From Rickettsiales bacterium (GTDB lineage Bacteria; Pseudomonadota; Alphaproteobacteria; Rickettsiales; JABIRX01): a stretch of 51,151 nucleotides of DNA. The notes beneath the pieces were generated by a model that saw only the letters and a program-made list of their open reading frames with translations, had not been told where the DNA came from and did not search any database. The stretch is taken from positions 1-51,151 of the forward strand of contig JABJNB010000079.1 in assembly GCA_018659145.1 (NCBI GenBank), in the 5' to 3' direction. The stretch's first letter is position 1. Every line of letters starts with the position of its first letter. Positions 8,001 through 15,286 of this stretch are shown here, piece after piece. Made by a program: the position numbers and the translations under genes.

Positions 8001-10964
8001 GTCAGTGTACTTTTGTGATAGCAGGCTGCTTTGCTCTAGCCAAGAACGGCCATGAATGACGGCCTTCTCTAGGTCGTTACAAATATCACCACCCTTACTT
8101 AAAAATGCAAATGCTATAGGGCGCTTATCGAGCAACAATAATTGCTTTGACAACAATAAAAGGCCATTTATTTGTTTATTAGATGATAACGGATTTGTAA
8201 GAGACAGAGTTTCAGTAAGAGAGTCGCGTTGAGCTCTCAAAGACTGGCAGGCACTCATCAATTCTTGCGCTGACTTCTGAAAGTCATCCTGCCAAATTGG
8301 GGACCAATCTCCTTTGCTTATTGCTGTAAATGGGTGGTCTTTTATTACCCCAGCTTCACTTACTCTTACAACCAACCTTTTAGTTAGCTCTCTAATACTT
8401 TCTAAGTCATCTTCAGAATGTGCGTCTGTAGTGCTCCAGCTAAGTGAAACAAAAGGCATATTTTTATCGGTGATGATTCTACCCAAGGCTTTATGCGGAC
8501 TAAGTCCATTTCGGTAAGTGCAGTGAAGCCTCTCAGGGTATTCATTTAACTTTTCGCGCAAAGTAGCAAGTTTATCGGCCTCTTTTTGCCAAACGTCTTC
8601 TACAGCTCGTTCTGCAGAATTCCATGCCGTTCCTAGCTGCATTAAAACATCTTTTTTATTTGCTTTTGACGAATGTAATTCCAGGCAAAAGTCCGCTAAA
8701 CCTATATCACGAAGCCTCCTGTAAACTACATCAAGAGCTGCCATCTTCTCTGACACAAAAAGAACGGTTTTTCCCATCGCCATTAGTTGGACAACCATGT
8801 TGGTAATGGTTTGTGATTTTCCTGTTCCCGGAGGGCCAACAAGAACAAAGTCTTTCCCCTCAGATGCTGCATATACAGCTGCCATTTGGTATGCATCAGC
8901 CGATAATGGACAAAAGGTTTCTTGTGGGTGATATTTTTTATCTAATGAACTAACTTCAGGGAAGCTCCCTTGGTCACGATACGGCTCTTGCGGGGTATCA
9001 ATCAAGTGCTTAACAACAGGATTCTCTTTGAGAAGCTCTTCGTTGTCTTGTAGGTCTTTCCACATTAGGTACTTAGAGAAGGAGAATGTAGAAAGAACCA
9101 CTTCTTCTGTAACTTCCCAACCTTTTATATCCCTAATTGCAGCTCTCAGAATTTGTAAAATTTTTGGTATATCAAGCCCAGAATTATCTTTAGGCAACTC
9201 ACCTTCTAGCAGCGGAATGGATATCTGGAAGTCGGCCTGCAGCATTTCAATCAGCGTTGGATTAAATATTGGCTCATCATCACGCATTACGAGTTTAAAT
9301 CCGGCTTGAACACTTTTACGCTCAAGAACGACAGGGATAAGTATTAAAGGAGCCTTCCACACTTTATCAGAAAGCTCTGACTCTTTCCAATGTAAAAAGC
9401 CAATTGCTATAAAAAGTGTATTAGCTCCACCTTCTTCTAAGTCATGCCTTGCAGCTCGGTAAAGGTCGACAAGACGTAGTCCCATCTCTTCTTCCTCAAG
9501 TTTTATGAGCAGATCTTTCTTGCTAAGAGCTAGTTTAGCATATTCTTTTTGCGCATCCTTGTTATGCCTTTCTTCAAACAGCTCAGCGCTCCTAGGGTCA
9601 CTTCCTCCCATAAGCTTAGGCATTGAAACTAATTTAAGTTTTTGGTCAGCAGCAAGCTTATCCTCAAGCTCTGCAGGATTGTGACTATAAATAGGGATGC
9701 TTTTCTTTGTCGACTTAAAATTTAACAAAGGGTTACGCTTTGTTAAATCCAGAAGGCGATGCTTCCATTGCTCGATACGCGCTGAAGTAGTAAGTGATTC
9801 AGAGGTCTCTGTTGAAACATCTATTTCATAAATTGTATCTAACTCTTCTATTTCAGCTCCGGCAGAGGTAACGTAATTATCTTGGTTGCCTGGCACCTTG
9901 TTATGTAATCCCGAAGGTGCTGAGTTATTATCCATTAAGGGCCTTATATGCCCCATCCTTGACCTGTGAATATCAACAGCACATTCAAACAAGTCTTCTT
10001 CATCTAGTTTGTTTTTGGCAACTTCAATAGCAGTCTTTAGGGAAGGAACTGGTGATTGCGTTAGAAGGGTCGTCTCTATTAGAGTTAACTCACCCAATTG
10101 TTGACGCTTACGGATAGCCTGAGGGTCGCTTACTACAGAAGTTGAGAAGTCCTCTTCTATAAGCCAACAGCCAACAAAGCTGTGACCCTTTGTAAAAACA
10201 AGTAATGGGTTTAGTCCGCACTGCTCTAGGCACGCTGCCATAAACAAGGTAAGGTCAAAGCAAGTAGCCAGTCCCGATTCTAGAATTCGTCCCGGCATCC
10301 TAACCTTCTGACCAACATATTCAAAACTTGCTGGAGGATTAGAGTAGTCTAGGCCTAACTTAGTAATAGCATTATATATAGCTGAGACCTGCATATACAC
10401 ACTGTTTCGGTCTTTACTTTGATAACCATCAAGGCTAACATTTTTGCCCGATTTCTTCAAAATTATAGCAGCATCTTTTAAAACCTTATCTATTACAGGG
10501 TCATTAGGGCGGCAAAATGCAGCTGTTAATTCCGGCAAATGATCCATACCACCCCATTCATCTGGAGCCAGTATCAGTACCGTATGTTCAGTTTTGTCCA
10601 AGACTTCTCCGTTAGCTTCGACGGTAAGTATGACCGTCCCTCGAACTGCCTCTTGGCACTCAGCAAGATATTTTCGAGACAGTGAGACATCTTTGTTTTT
10701 AGGAGACACTGACTGACCTGCGTTTATACGCTCAACATGCCACTCCTTTTCTTCCAAAAAAAGTGGGTCAGACGCAAGCTTTATTACGATATTTTCTAAC
10801 GCATATTCTTGATTATTGTAGAATTTTAAACTTTTTAAGAATGGAATCTCATTCTGCTGCTGAGCTAAATTAACCTTATAAGTGAAAATTGCTTCCAGCG
10901 TTTTAGGCAAAGGAGCATTTTCTTGAGGTTCGTCGCTTATTACCAACGCATTGCCATTAGTCAT
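5043..10964 (-). CDS. Giant defence-type protein: transglutaminase-like, DUF4011, SF1 helicase, Vsr-like nuclease, DUF3320
   Basis: This single 1973-aa protein has the layout of predicted anti-phage helicase-nucleases. Residues about 185-300 look like a transglutaminase core, with Cys235 in GLATCFDLT and His261 in KGHSF. DUF4011 begins near 397 (WKHRLLDLTKRNPLLNF). The SF1 helicase has Walker A GPPGTGKS (710-717), DEAS (1355-1358), GDPKQLPPT (1379-1387), HYRSRHE, VQGDERDIIIFS and LNVAITRAR. A Vsr/MTES_1575-like nuclease follows, with GYRIDLAVV (Asp1684) and GVECDGATYHSS (Glu1701, Asp1703). The C-terminus has the DUF3320 pattern (EGPVALELLANRISRAYGF). All key motifs are intact, so it is probably functional. 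I recall that a DUF4011-helicase-Vsr architecture was reported as an anti-phage gene (called Hhe); this is from memory. It follows the AbiE remnant head-to-head inside an apparent island and looks less AT-rich than the ribosomal region. Confidence 0.9.
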   Translation of the reverse strand: MTNGNALVISDEPQENAPLPKTLEAIFTYKVNLAQQQNEIPFLKSLKFYNNQEYALENIVIKLASDPLFLEEKEWHVERINAGQSVSPKNKDVSLSRKYLAECQEAVRGTVILTVEANGEVLDKTEHTVLILAPDEWGGMDHLPELTAAFCRPNDPVIDKVLKDAAIILKKSGKNVSLDGYQSKDRNSVYMQVSAIYNAITKLGLDYSNPPASFEYVGQKVRMPGRILESGLATCFDLTLFMAACLEQCGLNPLLVFTKGHSFVGCWLIEEDFSTSVVSDPQAIRKRQQLGELTLIETTLLTQSPVPSLKTAIEVAKNKLDEEDLFECAVDIHRSRMGHIRPLMDNNSAPSGLHNKVPGNQDNYVTSAGAEIEELDTIYEIDVSTETSESLTTSARIEQWKHRLLDLTKRNPLLNFKSTKKSIPIYSHNPAELEDKLAADQKLKLVSMPKLMGGSDPRSAELFEERHNKDAQKEYAKLALSKKDLLIKLEEEEMGLRLVDLYRAARHDLEEGGANTLFIAIGFLHWKESELSDKVWKAPLILIPVVLERKSVQAGFKLVMRDDEPIFNPTLIEMLQADFQISIPLLEGELPKDNSGLDIPKILQILRAAIRDIKGWEVTEEVVLSTFSFSKYLMWKDLQDNEELLKENPVVKHLIDTPQEPYRDQGSFPEVSSLDKKYHPQETFCPLSADAYQMAAVYAASEGKDFVLVGPPGTGKSQTITNMVVQLMAMGKTVLFVSEKMAALDVVYRRLRDIGLADFCLELHSSKANKKDVLMQLGTAWNSAERAVEDVWQKEADKLATLREKLNEYPERLHCTYRNGLSPHKALGRIITDKNMPFVSLSWSTTDAHSEDDLESIRELTKRLVVRVSEAGVIKDHPFTAISKGDWSPIWQDDFQKSAQELMSACQSLRAQRDSLTETLSLTNPLSSNKQINGLLLLSKQLLLLDKRPIAFAFLSKGGDICNDLEKAVIHGRSWLEQSSLLSQKYTDNGVGVNDKDLSEQWSAAENSWWLKAISLRYSVQKAMKQASSGAEKPDPSCVQGDLSAIALMKSEAESLDELSGECPELGKLWQGVKTDWTAIEGIIAWARKTSEVLPQLAGDNIESLLQLRQKLHLLVSEGQDLLVDNGTINQNLMSYIEAFERYNKASDSLNSLVTADLKKDDNLTGDVLLSIEVAIQGWLDNLVKLKNWCSWRSLRDEAISKELFPLIEAIEAGSVSPNEIPNVFEHSYRKWWVTHIVSGDPVLRDFVGAEHERLIDDFKTTDDSYTKMTHKYIRTKLSGGMPVRNSSSAQSRGTEWGMLNRQLEMKRPSKSLRSLLSELPNALTKLTPCLLMSPMSIAQYLSAGGRKFDVVIFDEASQIPVWDAIGAIARGSQTIIVGDPKQLPPTAFFSKKSNNDDDDDDDDDLMKDMESILDECKAARIPTHQLNMHYRSRHESLITFSNHKYYGGKLVTFPSPVTKDSAVSYHHVPDGVYEKGVRVNRLEARAVVRKVVEWLTDAEFNKKKWTIGIVTFNQTQQKLIEDLLDVERRKNQKLEYHFSTERIEPVFVKNIENVQGDERDIIIFSLTYGPDAAGKLSMRFGAINNDGGERRLNVAITRARNALQVFGKLQAHDIDLSRAKGKGLVDFKHFLEFAERGHQALAEAMSIPSGEMDSVFEEQVAAALIEKGWAVHAQIGVSGYRIDLAVVNPDAQGSYLAGVECDGATYHSSATARDRDKLREGVLRGLGWEILRIWSTDWWYDAEKCTNAIDEKLKQILFNDRNKAHDDEAKDAVLVIEEDGAEIEIDTNINDNGCIEVKESDIPFYITSKPREIVNNIIPDDFHEMSENQNIQKMVEHVVSTEGPVALELLANRISRAYGFKKTGRRILERVSKFTTNFKSTKEGEQIFIWPEGTSQDSYKLFRITREGISPTRTAEQITLIELNLLAEYIRITDFPVDRTQHIKQMADYLGYKRVTEKMRDRLMKALELKIK
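6750..6776. repeat. Trinucleotide microsatellite (9 x ATC, encoding nine Asp)
   Basis: Nine perfect ATC units on the plus strand encode Asp1397-Asp1405 of the giant helicase-nuclease, just after the GDPKQLPPT motif and two Asn codons. The units are in frame, so slippage would change the length of an acidic loop without breaking the gene. Confidence 0.9.
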
Positions 10965-11251
10965 ATCATATATTCTCTATGATTATGTTACTCTGAACAT
11001 AGTATTAATATAATTCTACAGATACCTATAAACCGTATATAAATAGAACTCCAGAACAACTTTGAGCAGAATTATGTATTAGTTAATTTATGTACATTTT
11101 TAATACGCTCATTAATAGATGTTTTTCCAGCGGCTATTGATGAGTATGAAAGTCCTTATAAAAAGATACAACGTCTATTCATAATAGTTATTAAGAGCAA
11201 TATAAGAAAAAATGAGATTTTACGAAAGTGATTTAGACCCAAGCTATACAA
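10965..11251. other. Non-coding gap between the giant defence gene and tRNA-Val
   Basis: These 287 bases are AT-rich and should contain the promoter of the minus-strand giant gene. One short plus-strand stretch (about 11109-11170) reads SLIDVFPAAIDEYESPYKKI, which has coding flavour and may be a gene relic, but it has no start and I cannot name it. No clear terminator follows the tRNA. Confidence 0.4.
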
Positions 11252-11328
11252 TGGTGGGCGGTAAGGAATTCGAATCCCCGACCTCTACGATGTCAACGTA
11301 GCGCTCTAACCAACTGAGCTAACCGCCC
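11252..11328 (-). tRNA. tRNA-Val (anticodon GAC)
   Basis: The minus strand folds as a 77-nt tRNA with encoded CCA (plus-strand TGG at 11252-11254). The acceptor stem is GGGCGGT/ACCGCCC. The D arm holds TAGCTCAGTTGGTTAGAGC. The anticodon stem is CTACG/CGTAG around the loop TTGACAT, giving anticodon GAC, which reads GUC and GUU valine codons. The T arm is GGGGATTCGAATTCCT. It stands alone. Such tRNA 3' ends are common integrase targets, relevant to the integrase relic at 3.9-4.1 kb. Confidence 0.95.
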
Positions 11329-11393
11329 CTTATATAAAGGAATAAAGCTTTATAGAGCGAATAGATCCTTTGTCAAATGTTATGAAAATGAAT

Positions 11394-11464
11394 GTAGGGG
11401 CGGGGTTCTACCGCCCGAAAGCATCGAGTTCGGTCTACCAAGGGCGGGAGGACCCCGCCCCTAC
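11394..11464. repeat. GC-rich palindromic dispersed element, copy 1
   Basis: A 71-bp GC-rich block in AT-rich surroundings has near-perfect ends GTAGGGGCGGGGT and ACCCCGCCCCTAC (with a one-base offset inside), plus a second inner pair of CCGCCC/GGGCGG arms. Its reverse complement aligns along its length with the block at 13046-13113, including the central CTCGATGCTT/TTCGATGCTT core. It lies six bases beyond the stop of the zinc-ribbon gene and could fold into a strong hairpin. Confidence 0.8.
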
Positions 11465-11469
11465 GACCT

Positions 11470-12183
11470 CTACCGAAGTAACAATTCCAAATAATTCCCT
11501 ATATCCAAAGCAATATAATGAGTATGCAGTGGGTGATTATTAATTTTTAATGATATCTTGGATTTATCTACAGGTATTAATTCTTTATTTGGGAGATCAG
11601 AATAAATTGTTTTAATAACCTTATGATTTTCATCCAAAAAGGTAATACGTAAATCCGGCGTATGCTTATTCTCGTCAGAATTATTTACAACATAACCAGC
11701 CATAACTAGCTGATCCTTATGAAATACAGAATCTTTGGATATTGTTATACGCTCAATTTCAACTCCCCTATTATCATGAATTCCTATAAAATTATAGAAT
11801 TTGGCCGAGGTCGGAAAAAGATAGGTAATGGTAGATCGGTTATTAATCACAAGTAATGATGTGGTTAAAAATACTAAGAATAAAAAAATAATTTTTAATT
11901 TTAATGGAATTTGATCAATAAAATTTATTTCCTCCGTCGCCTTAACACTCATAAGTTTTGTTAAACTGACAATTCTCTCACTTTGATCCAACTGCTTCTG
12001 CTCCTTAACCTCACTTTGCCTTATCTGAGATGGAGACATAACTTTAGGGGGCATTACTCGCTTTACTTCCCACTCATACTCACATTTACCACAATGAAAG
12101 ATTCTGCCTTGATTTTTGACAGCATTTGCCTCATATAAATTGAGCCTAAACCTGGATGCACATTCTGGGCAGGTGATAATCAT
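11470..12183 (-). CDS. MJ0042-type zinc-ribbon, membrane-anchored protein with DUF3426-like C-terminus
   Basis: The first 40 residues form an MJ0042 zinc ribbon with two CxxC knuckles (Cys5/Cys8 and Cys31/Cys34). A polar linker follows, then one transmembrane segment (about 97-114). The C-terminal part, about 145-235, has the DUF3426 pattern, with LVMAGYVVNNSDENK and later PDLRITFLDENHKVI. This puts a zinc ribbon on the cytoplasmic side and a beta-rich domain outside. The family is widespread in proteobacteria and has no firm function. Its ATG is divergent from and only 21 bases from the dapD ATG, so the two must share or overlap control sequences. Confidence 0.85.
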   Translation of the reverse strand: MIITCPECASRFRLNLYEANAVKNQGRIFHCGKCEYEWEVKRVMPPKVMSPSQIRQSEVKEQKQLDQSERIVSLTKLMSVKATEEINFIDQIPLKLKIIFLFLVFLTTSLLVINNRSTITYLFPTSAKFYNFIGIHDNRGVEIERITISKDSVFHKDQLVMAGYVVNNSDENKHTPDLRITFLDENHKVIKTIYSDLPNKELIPVDKSKISLKINNHPLHTHYIALDIGNYLELLLR

Positions 12184-12204
12184 ATTAACTAACTAAAAAA
12201 TCTT

Positions 12205-13038
12205 ATGGAACTAGCTAGCCTTATAAACGAAGCTTTTGATTTCGAACACAAAAATCTCGAAAATAATATAACAGAAATAAAAAATGCTGTTGATGAAACA
12301 TTAAAACAAATTGATTCAGGTAAAATTAGAGTTGCCGAAAAACAAAATGGTGAATGGATTGTTAATAGCTGGGTAAAGAAAGCTATTCTATTATCCTTTA
12401 GAGTTAATCCGATGAAGCTGATTGATGGCGGGCCAGGATCTAATAACCAGCAATCTCCATGGTTTGATAAAGTAAATTCAAAATTCCTTGGCTGGAATGA
12501 AGAAGATTATAAAAATGCTAGCTTTAGATCAGTGCCAGGATGCTTTGTTAGATATGGTTCATATCTTGGAAAGAACGTAGTTTTAATGCCATCTTTCATA
12601 AATCTTGGAGCTTATGTAGATGATGGGACTATGGTTGATACATGGTCAACTATTGGCTCATGCGCGCAAATTGGTAAAAACTGTCATATCTCCGGAGGCG
12701 TTGGAATTGGTGGAGTCCTAGAACCACTGCAAGCAAGTCCTGTAATTATTGAAGATAATTGCTTTATCGGAGCCAGATCAGAAATTGCTGAAGGTGTTAT
12801 CGTTGAAGAAGGTAGTGTTATTTCTATGGGAGTATTTCTTGGAAAATCTACAAAAATTGTTAATAGAGCCACCGGCGAAATAACCTATGGCCGAGTTCCA
12901 AAATATTCAGTTGTGGTGCCCGGGTCTTTGCCAAATGCAGATCCAACTAAACCAAGCTTAAATGCTGCCATAATTGTAAAGCAAGTTGATAGCCAGACTA
13001 GGTCAAAAACATCAATTAATGAATTATTACGTGATTAA
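12205..13038 (+). CDS. dapD: 2,3,4,5-tetrahydropyridine-2,6-dicarboxylate N-succinyltransferase
   Basis: DapD transfers a succinyl group from succinyl-CoA to tetrahydrodipicolinate in the succinylase branch of meso-diaminopimelate/lysine synthesis, in the cytosol. The 277-aa length matches the family. An N-terminal helical domain (1-100) leads to a left-handed beta-helix of hexapeptide repeats (about 110-235), including [20 protein letters not shown] and [20 protein letters not shown]. The next pathway enzyme used here, dapE, lies 97 bases downstream in the same direction, separated by a GC-rich palindrome. No ribosome binding site is visible before the ATG, and only 21 bases separate it from the divergent zinc-ribbon start. 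Together with dapE it suggests the cell makes its own peptidoglycan cross-linking amino acid. Confidence 0.97.
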   Translation: MELASLINEAFDFEHKNLENNITEIKNAVDETLKQIDSGKIRVAEKQNGEWIVNSWVKKAILLSFRVNPMKLIDGGPGSNNQQSPWFDKVNSKFLGWNEEDYKNASFRSVPGCFVRYGSYLGKNVVLMPSFINLGAYVDDGTMVDTWSTIGSCAQIGKNCHISGGVGIGGVLEPLQASPVIIEDNCFIGARSEIAEGVIVEEGSVISMGVFLGKSTKIVNRATGEITYGRVPKYSVVVPGSLPNADPTKPSLNAAIIVKQVDSQTRSKTSINELLRD

Positions 13039-13045
13039 AATTATC

Positions 13046-13113
13046 GTAGGGGCGGGGTTGTCCCGCCCCTAAAAACCACATTCGATGCTTCTGGGCGGGA
13101 GAACCCCGCCCCT
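13046..13113. repeat. GC-rich palindromic dispersed element, copy 2
   Basis: This 68-bp block begins GTAGGGGCGGGGT and ends ACCCCGCCCCTA, with inner TCCCGCCC/GGGCGGGA arms. It is the same element as 11394-11464 in the opposite orientation. It fills most of the dapD-dapE gap, starting seven bases past the dapD stop and ending 22 bases before the dapE ATG, so it would be transcribed as a strong hairpin between the two genes. An apparent upstream extension of the dapE frame (from 13085) runs through it and is not believed. Confidence 0.85.
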
Positions 13114-13135
13114 AAAATTTTATCAAGGAGATAAC

Positions 13136-14269
13136 ATGTCAAATAACCTCATAACCACAACCCAAGAATTAATGAGATGCAAATCTGTAACCCCAGCAGA
13201 TGATGGAGCTATTGATTACCTAATCTCGCTACTTGAGCCAATGGGATTTACTTGTCACAAGATGGTGATGAGCGAAGAAGGTTATGCCGATATTACAAAC
13301 CTCTATGCTCGCATTGGAGATTCTGGCAAGAACTTTGCCTTTGCTGGCCATACAGATGTAGTACCAACAGGTGAAGGTTGGGCCAGTGATCCTTTTGCTG
13401 CAGAGATTCGAGATGATGTTTTATACGGACGTGGAGCCGTTGATATGAAAGCTGCTATTACATGCTTTATTGATAGTTTAAAAGATTACTTATCTGACAA
13501 CAAATTAAAGAACTCTTTCTCACTAATTATCACCGGAGACGAAGAAGCAATTGCTGTTAATGGTACTCCTAAGATCATCAAATGGCTTGAGGAGCGGGGC
13601 GAAAAAATTGACTTTTGTATTGTCGGGGAGCCAACATCGGACAAAAAAATTGGTGATATGATTAAAATCGGCCGCAGAGGTAGCATTAATTTTGACATAA
13701 TAATTCATGGGACCCAAGGTCATGTTGCTTATCCAGAGAAAGCCAGCAATCCTATTACGACCCTAGTTAAGATTTTAAATTTATTAATCGATTATGAGTT
13801 TGATGAAGGTAATGAGAATTTTAGCGCCACTAATTTGGAAGTTATCAGTGTTGATGTAGGCAACACCGTAACCAATCTTATTCCAGCAGATGCTAGGGCA
13901 AAATTTAATATTAGATTTAATGATGAATACTCATCACAAGATATTATTAAACTTATTGAATATACTCTCGAGAAATGCAGTGGCAAATACACAATGAATT
14001 ATCGGGTATCTGGCGAGTCATTTTTATCTCAAAAAAGTTCTTATGCAGACTTAGTTGGCAATGCAATTGCTGAGGTTACTGGAATTACAACAGAGTTCTC
14101 AACTTCAGGCGGTACATCAGATGCAAGGTTTTTAAAAAGTATTTCTCCTATTTGCGAATTAGGCCTTAGAAATAAAACTGCTCACAAAGTGGATGAATGC
14201 GTTCCTATTGCCGACCTAGAAACTTTGCATAAAATTTATCTCTCCATCATTACAAAGTTAGATTTATAA
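13136..14269 (+). CDS. dapE: Succinyl-diaminopimelate desuccinylase
   Basis: DapE is a dinuclear zinc M20 peptidase-family enzyme that hydrolyses N-succinyl-LL-diaminopimelate to LL-diaminopimelate. The metal and catalytic residues are visible: FAGHTDVVPTGEGW (His ligand and Asp), GRGAVDMKAA (bridging Asp), GDEEAIAVNGT (Glu-Glu pair), GEPTS and, near the end, NKTAHKVDE (His ligand). The lid/dimerisation domain lies between. I place the start at 13136 (377 aa) because AAGGAG at 13125-13130 is five bases upstream and the protein then begins MSNNLITTTQELMRCKSVTP, as in the family. The longer frame from 13085 would translate the GC-rich repeat. It is probably co-transcribed with dapD. Confidence 0.96.
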   Translation: MSNNLITTTQELMRCKSVTPADDGAIDYLISLLEPMGFTCHKMVMSEEGYADITNLYARIGDSGKNFAFAGHTDVVPTGEGWASDPFAAEIRDDVLYGRGAVDMKAAITCFIDSLKDYLSDNKLKNSFSLIITGDEEAIAVNGTPKIIKWLEERGEKIDFCIVGEPTSDKKIGDMIKIGRRGSINFDIIIHGTQGHVAYPEKASNPITTLVKILNLLIDYEFDEGNENFSATNLEVISVDVGNTVTNLIPADARAKFNIRFNDEYSSQDIIKLIEYTLEKCSGKYTMNYRVSGESFLSQKSSYADLVGNAIAEVTGITTEFSTSGGTSDARFLKSISPICELGLRNKTAHKVDECVPIADLETLHKIYLSIITKLDL

Positions 14270-14299
14270 CAAAAATTACTATTTATAGAGGGGGATGAA

Positions 14300-14770
14300 T
14301 TATGCTTTTTCAAGAGCCCCAACTCGCTTCTCAATATCTTTATAACTACGCACATTATCCATTAATTTATAAAGGCCTGTAAGCTTCCTATAGACTCTCC
14401 ATACCAAGAATAATAAGAAAATAATACTGCATGAGAAAATAGCGCTGATAATCTTTGCTATCATTATTGCACGCTCAGCACGCGCCTTTAATGTTTTAAC
14501 TATTTCGATTTCTTGCATAATCTGAGCTAGACCTTTCTGAACTTCGTCACCAAGTTTCTCTTCATAAGATTTTAGCTTTTTTTCAATCCGCCCCTCAGCC
14601 CCTTCAATCTTCTTCATCACTTGTGCCTCAATGCCATCAGCTATAGAATCCAGCGATACCCCAGCTTTTGCATCATTTTTAATCTTGCCTAAAGCATCAT
14701 CAAAATCAAAAGCAAAGCTATTACCAGATAATAATAAAGCTAGAATAAATGTTGGAATTAATTTTTGCAT
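14300..14770 (-). CDS. Exported coiled-coil protein with C-terminal transmembrane anchor
   Basis: No family is recognised. Residues 1-20 form a signal peptide ending NSFA. Residues about 30-95 are charged and heptad-like (KKIEGAEGRIEKKLKSYEEK), predicting a coiled coil. A hydrophobic segment (about 100-123, with AIFSCSIIFLLFLVW) is followed by a short basic tail. The mature protein would therefore have its coiled coil in the periplasm, anchored in the inner membrane by its C-terminus. It converges with dapE, 30 bases away. A structural or envelope role is possible, but nothing in the sequence fixes it. Confidence 0.75.
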   Translation of the reverse strand: MQKLIPTFILALLLSGNSFAFDFDDALGKIKNDAKAGVSLDSIADGIEAQVMKKIEGAEGRIEKKLKSYEEKLGDEVQKGLAQIMQEIEIVKTLKARAERAIMIAKIISAIFSCSIIFLLFLVWRVYRKLTGLYKLMDNVRSYKDIEKRVGALEKA

Positions 14771-14840
14771 AATCTTGAATCATTTGTTAGCAAACCATCA
14801 TTAACGATATGCAAGACAACTATCAAGATTAATTTTATGG

Positions 14841-14921
14841 GCCTGTCTCAAAAAAAAATTATACAAAAATAATACATATTTTAAGAAGGAAAAAATTTGT
14901 GACTTTGATTCGAGCCAAGCC
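14841..14921. repeat. MITE-like AT-rich repeat, copy A
   Basis: Bases 14853-14914 match 32261-32323 at most positions: AATTATACAAA...TACATATTT.AAGAA.GAAAA.ATTTGTGA.TTTGATTCGAG. The left edge reads GGCCTGTCTC, and copy B ends on the right in GAGACAGAC, so the ends look like short inverted repeats of the GTCTC/GAGAC type seen on insertion sequences. No coding capacity. The rest of 14771-15062 shows nothing else recognisable. Confidence 0.6.
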
Positions 14922-15062
14922 ATTTATGAACAACAAAGTTCTAATTCCAAATAATAGTGAGATTGATTATGCTTAGGCTGTTACAATTGGCAACCATATC
15001 AATGCCCCTTGGAAAGTGATAGGCAATACCAAGTTACTCAAAGTTACATAAGAAGTAGAAAA

Positions 15063-15281
15063 TTATTTTAAAAAACTCATACCTTTCTGAGCCCATTTAT
15101 TGCTGATTGTAGTCCAACCAGATTCACGCTTTGAACCCATTGAATTTGCGGAGTAATCCCGGGAGACCATAACAGACTCTTTCGCAACTATATTATGACA
15201 CAAGCTGCAAAGGTCATCCCTACTTGAACTGGTGCAATTCGAAATAACTTGAGGAAGTAATGCAGGGATAACATCCTGCAC
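15063..15281 (-). CDS. Possible small protein downstream of purL (72 aa)
   Basis: An open frame starts five bases after the purL stop, in the same direction. It encodes a 72-aa Ser-rich protein with a CSLC pair (DDLCSLCHNIV), which could bind metal. I recognise no family, there is no signal peptide and the ribosome binding site is unclear. It could be a genuine small gene, a gene relic or a chance frame; its tight position after purL is the only support. Confidence 0.3.
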   Translation of the reverse strand: MQDVIPALLPQVISNCTSSSRDDLCSLCHNIVAKESVMVSRDYSANSMGSKRESGWTTISNKWAQKGMSFLK

Positions 15282-15286
15282 ATAGA

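Noticed and set aside
13085..13135. 17-residue N-terminal extension of dapE (MLLGGRTPPLKFYQGDN)
   Set aside because: It translates the GC-rich palindromic repeat; a good ribosome binding site and the family N-terminus support the ATG at 13136.
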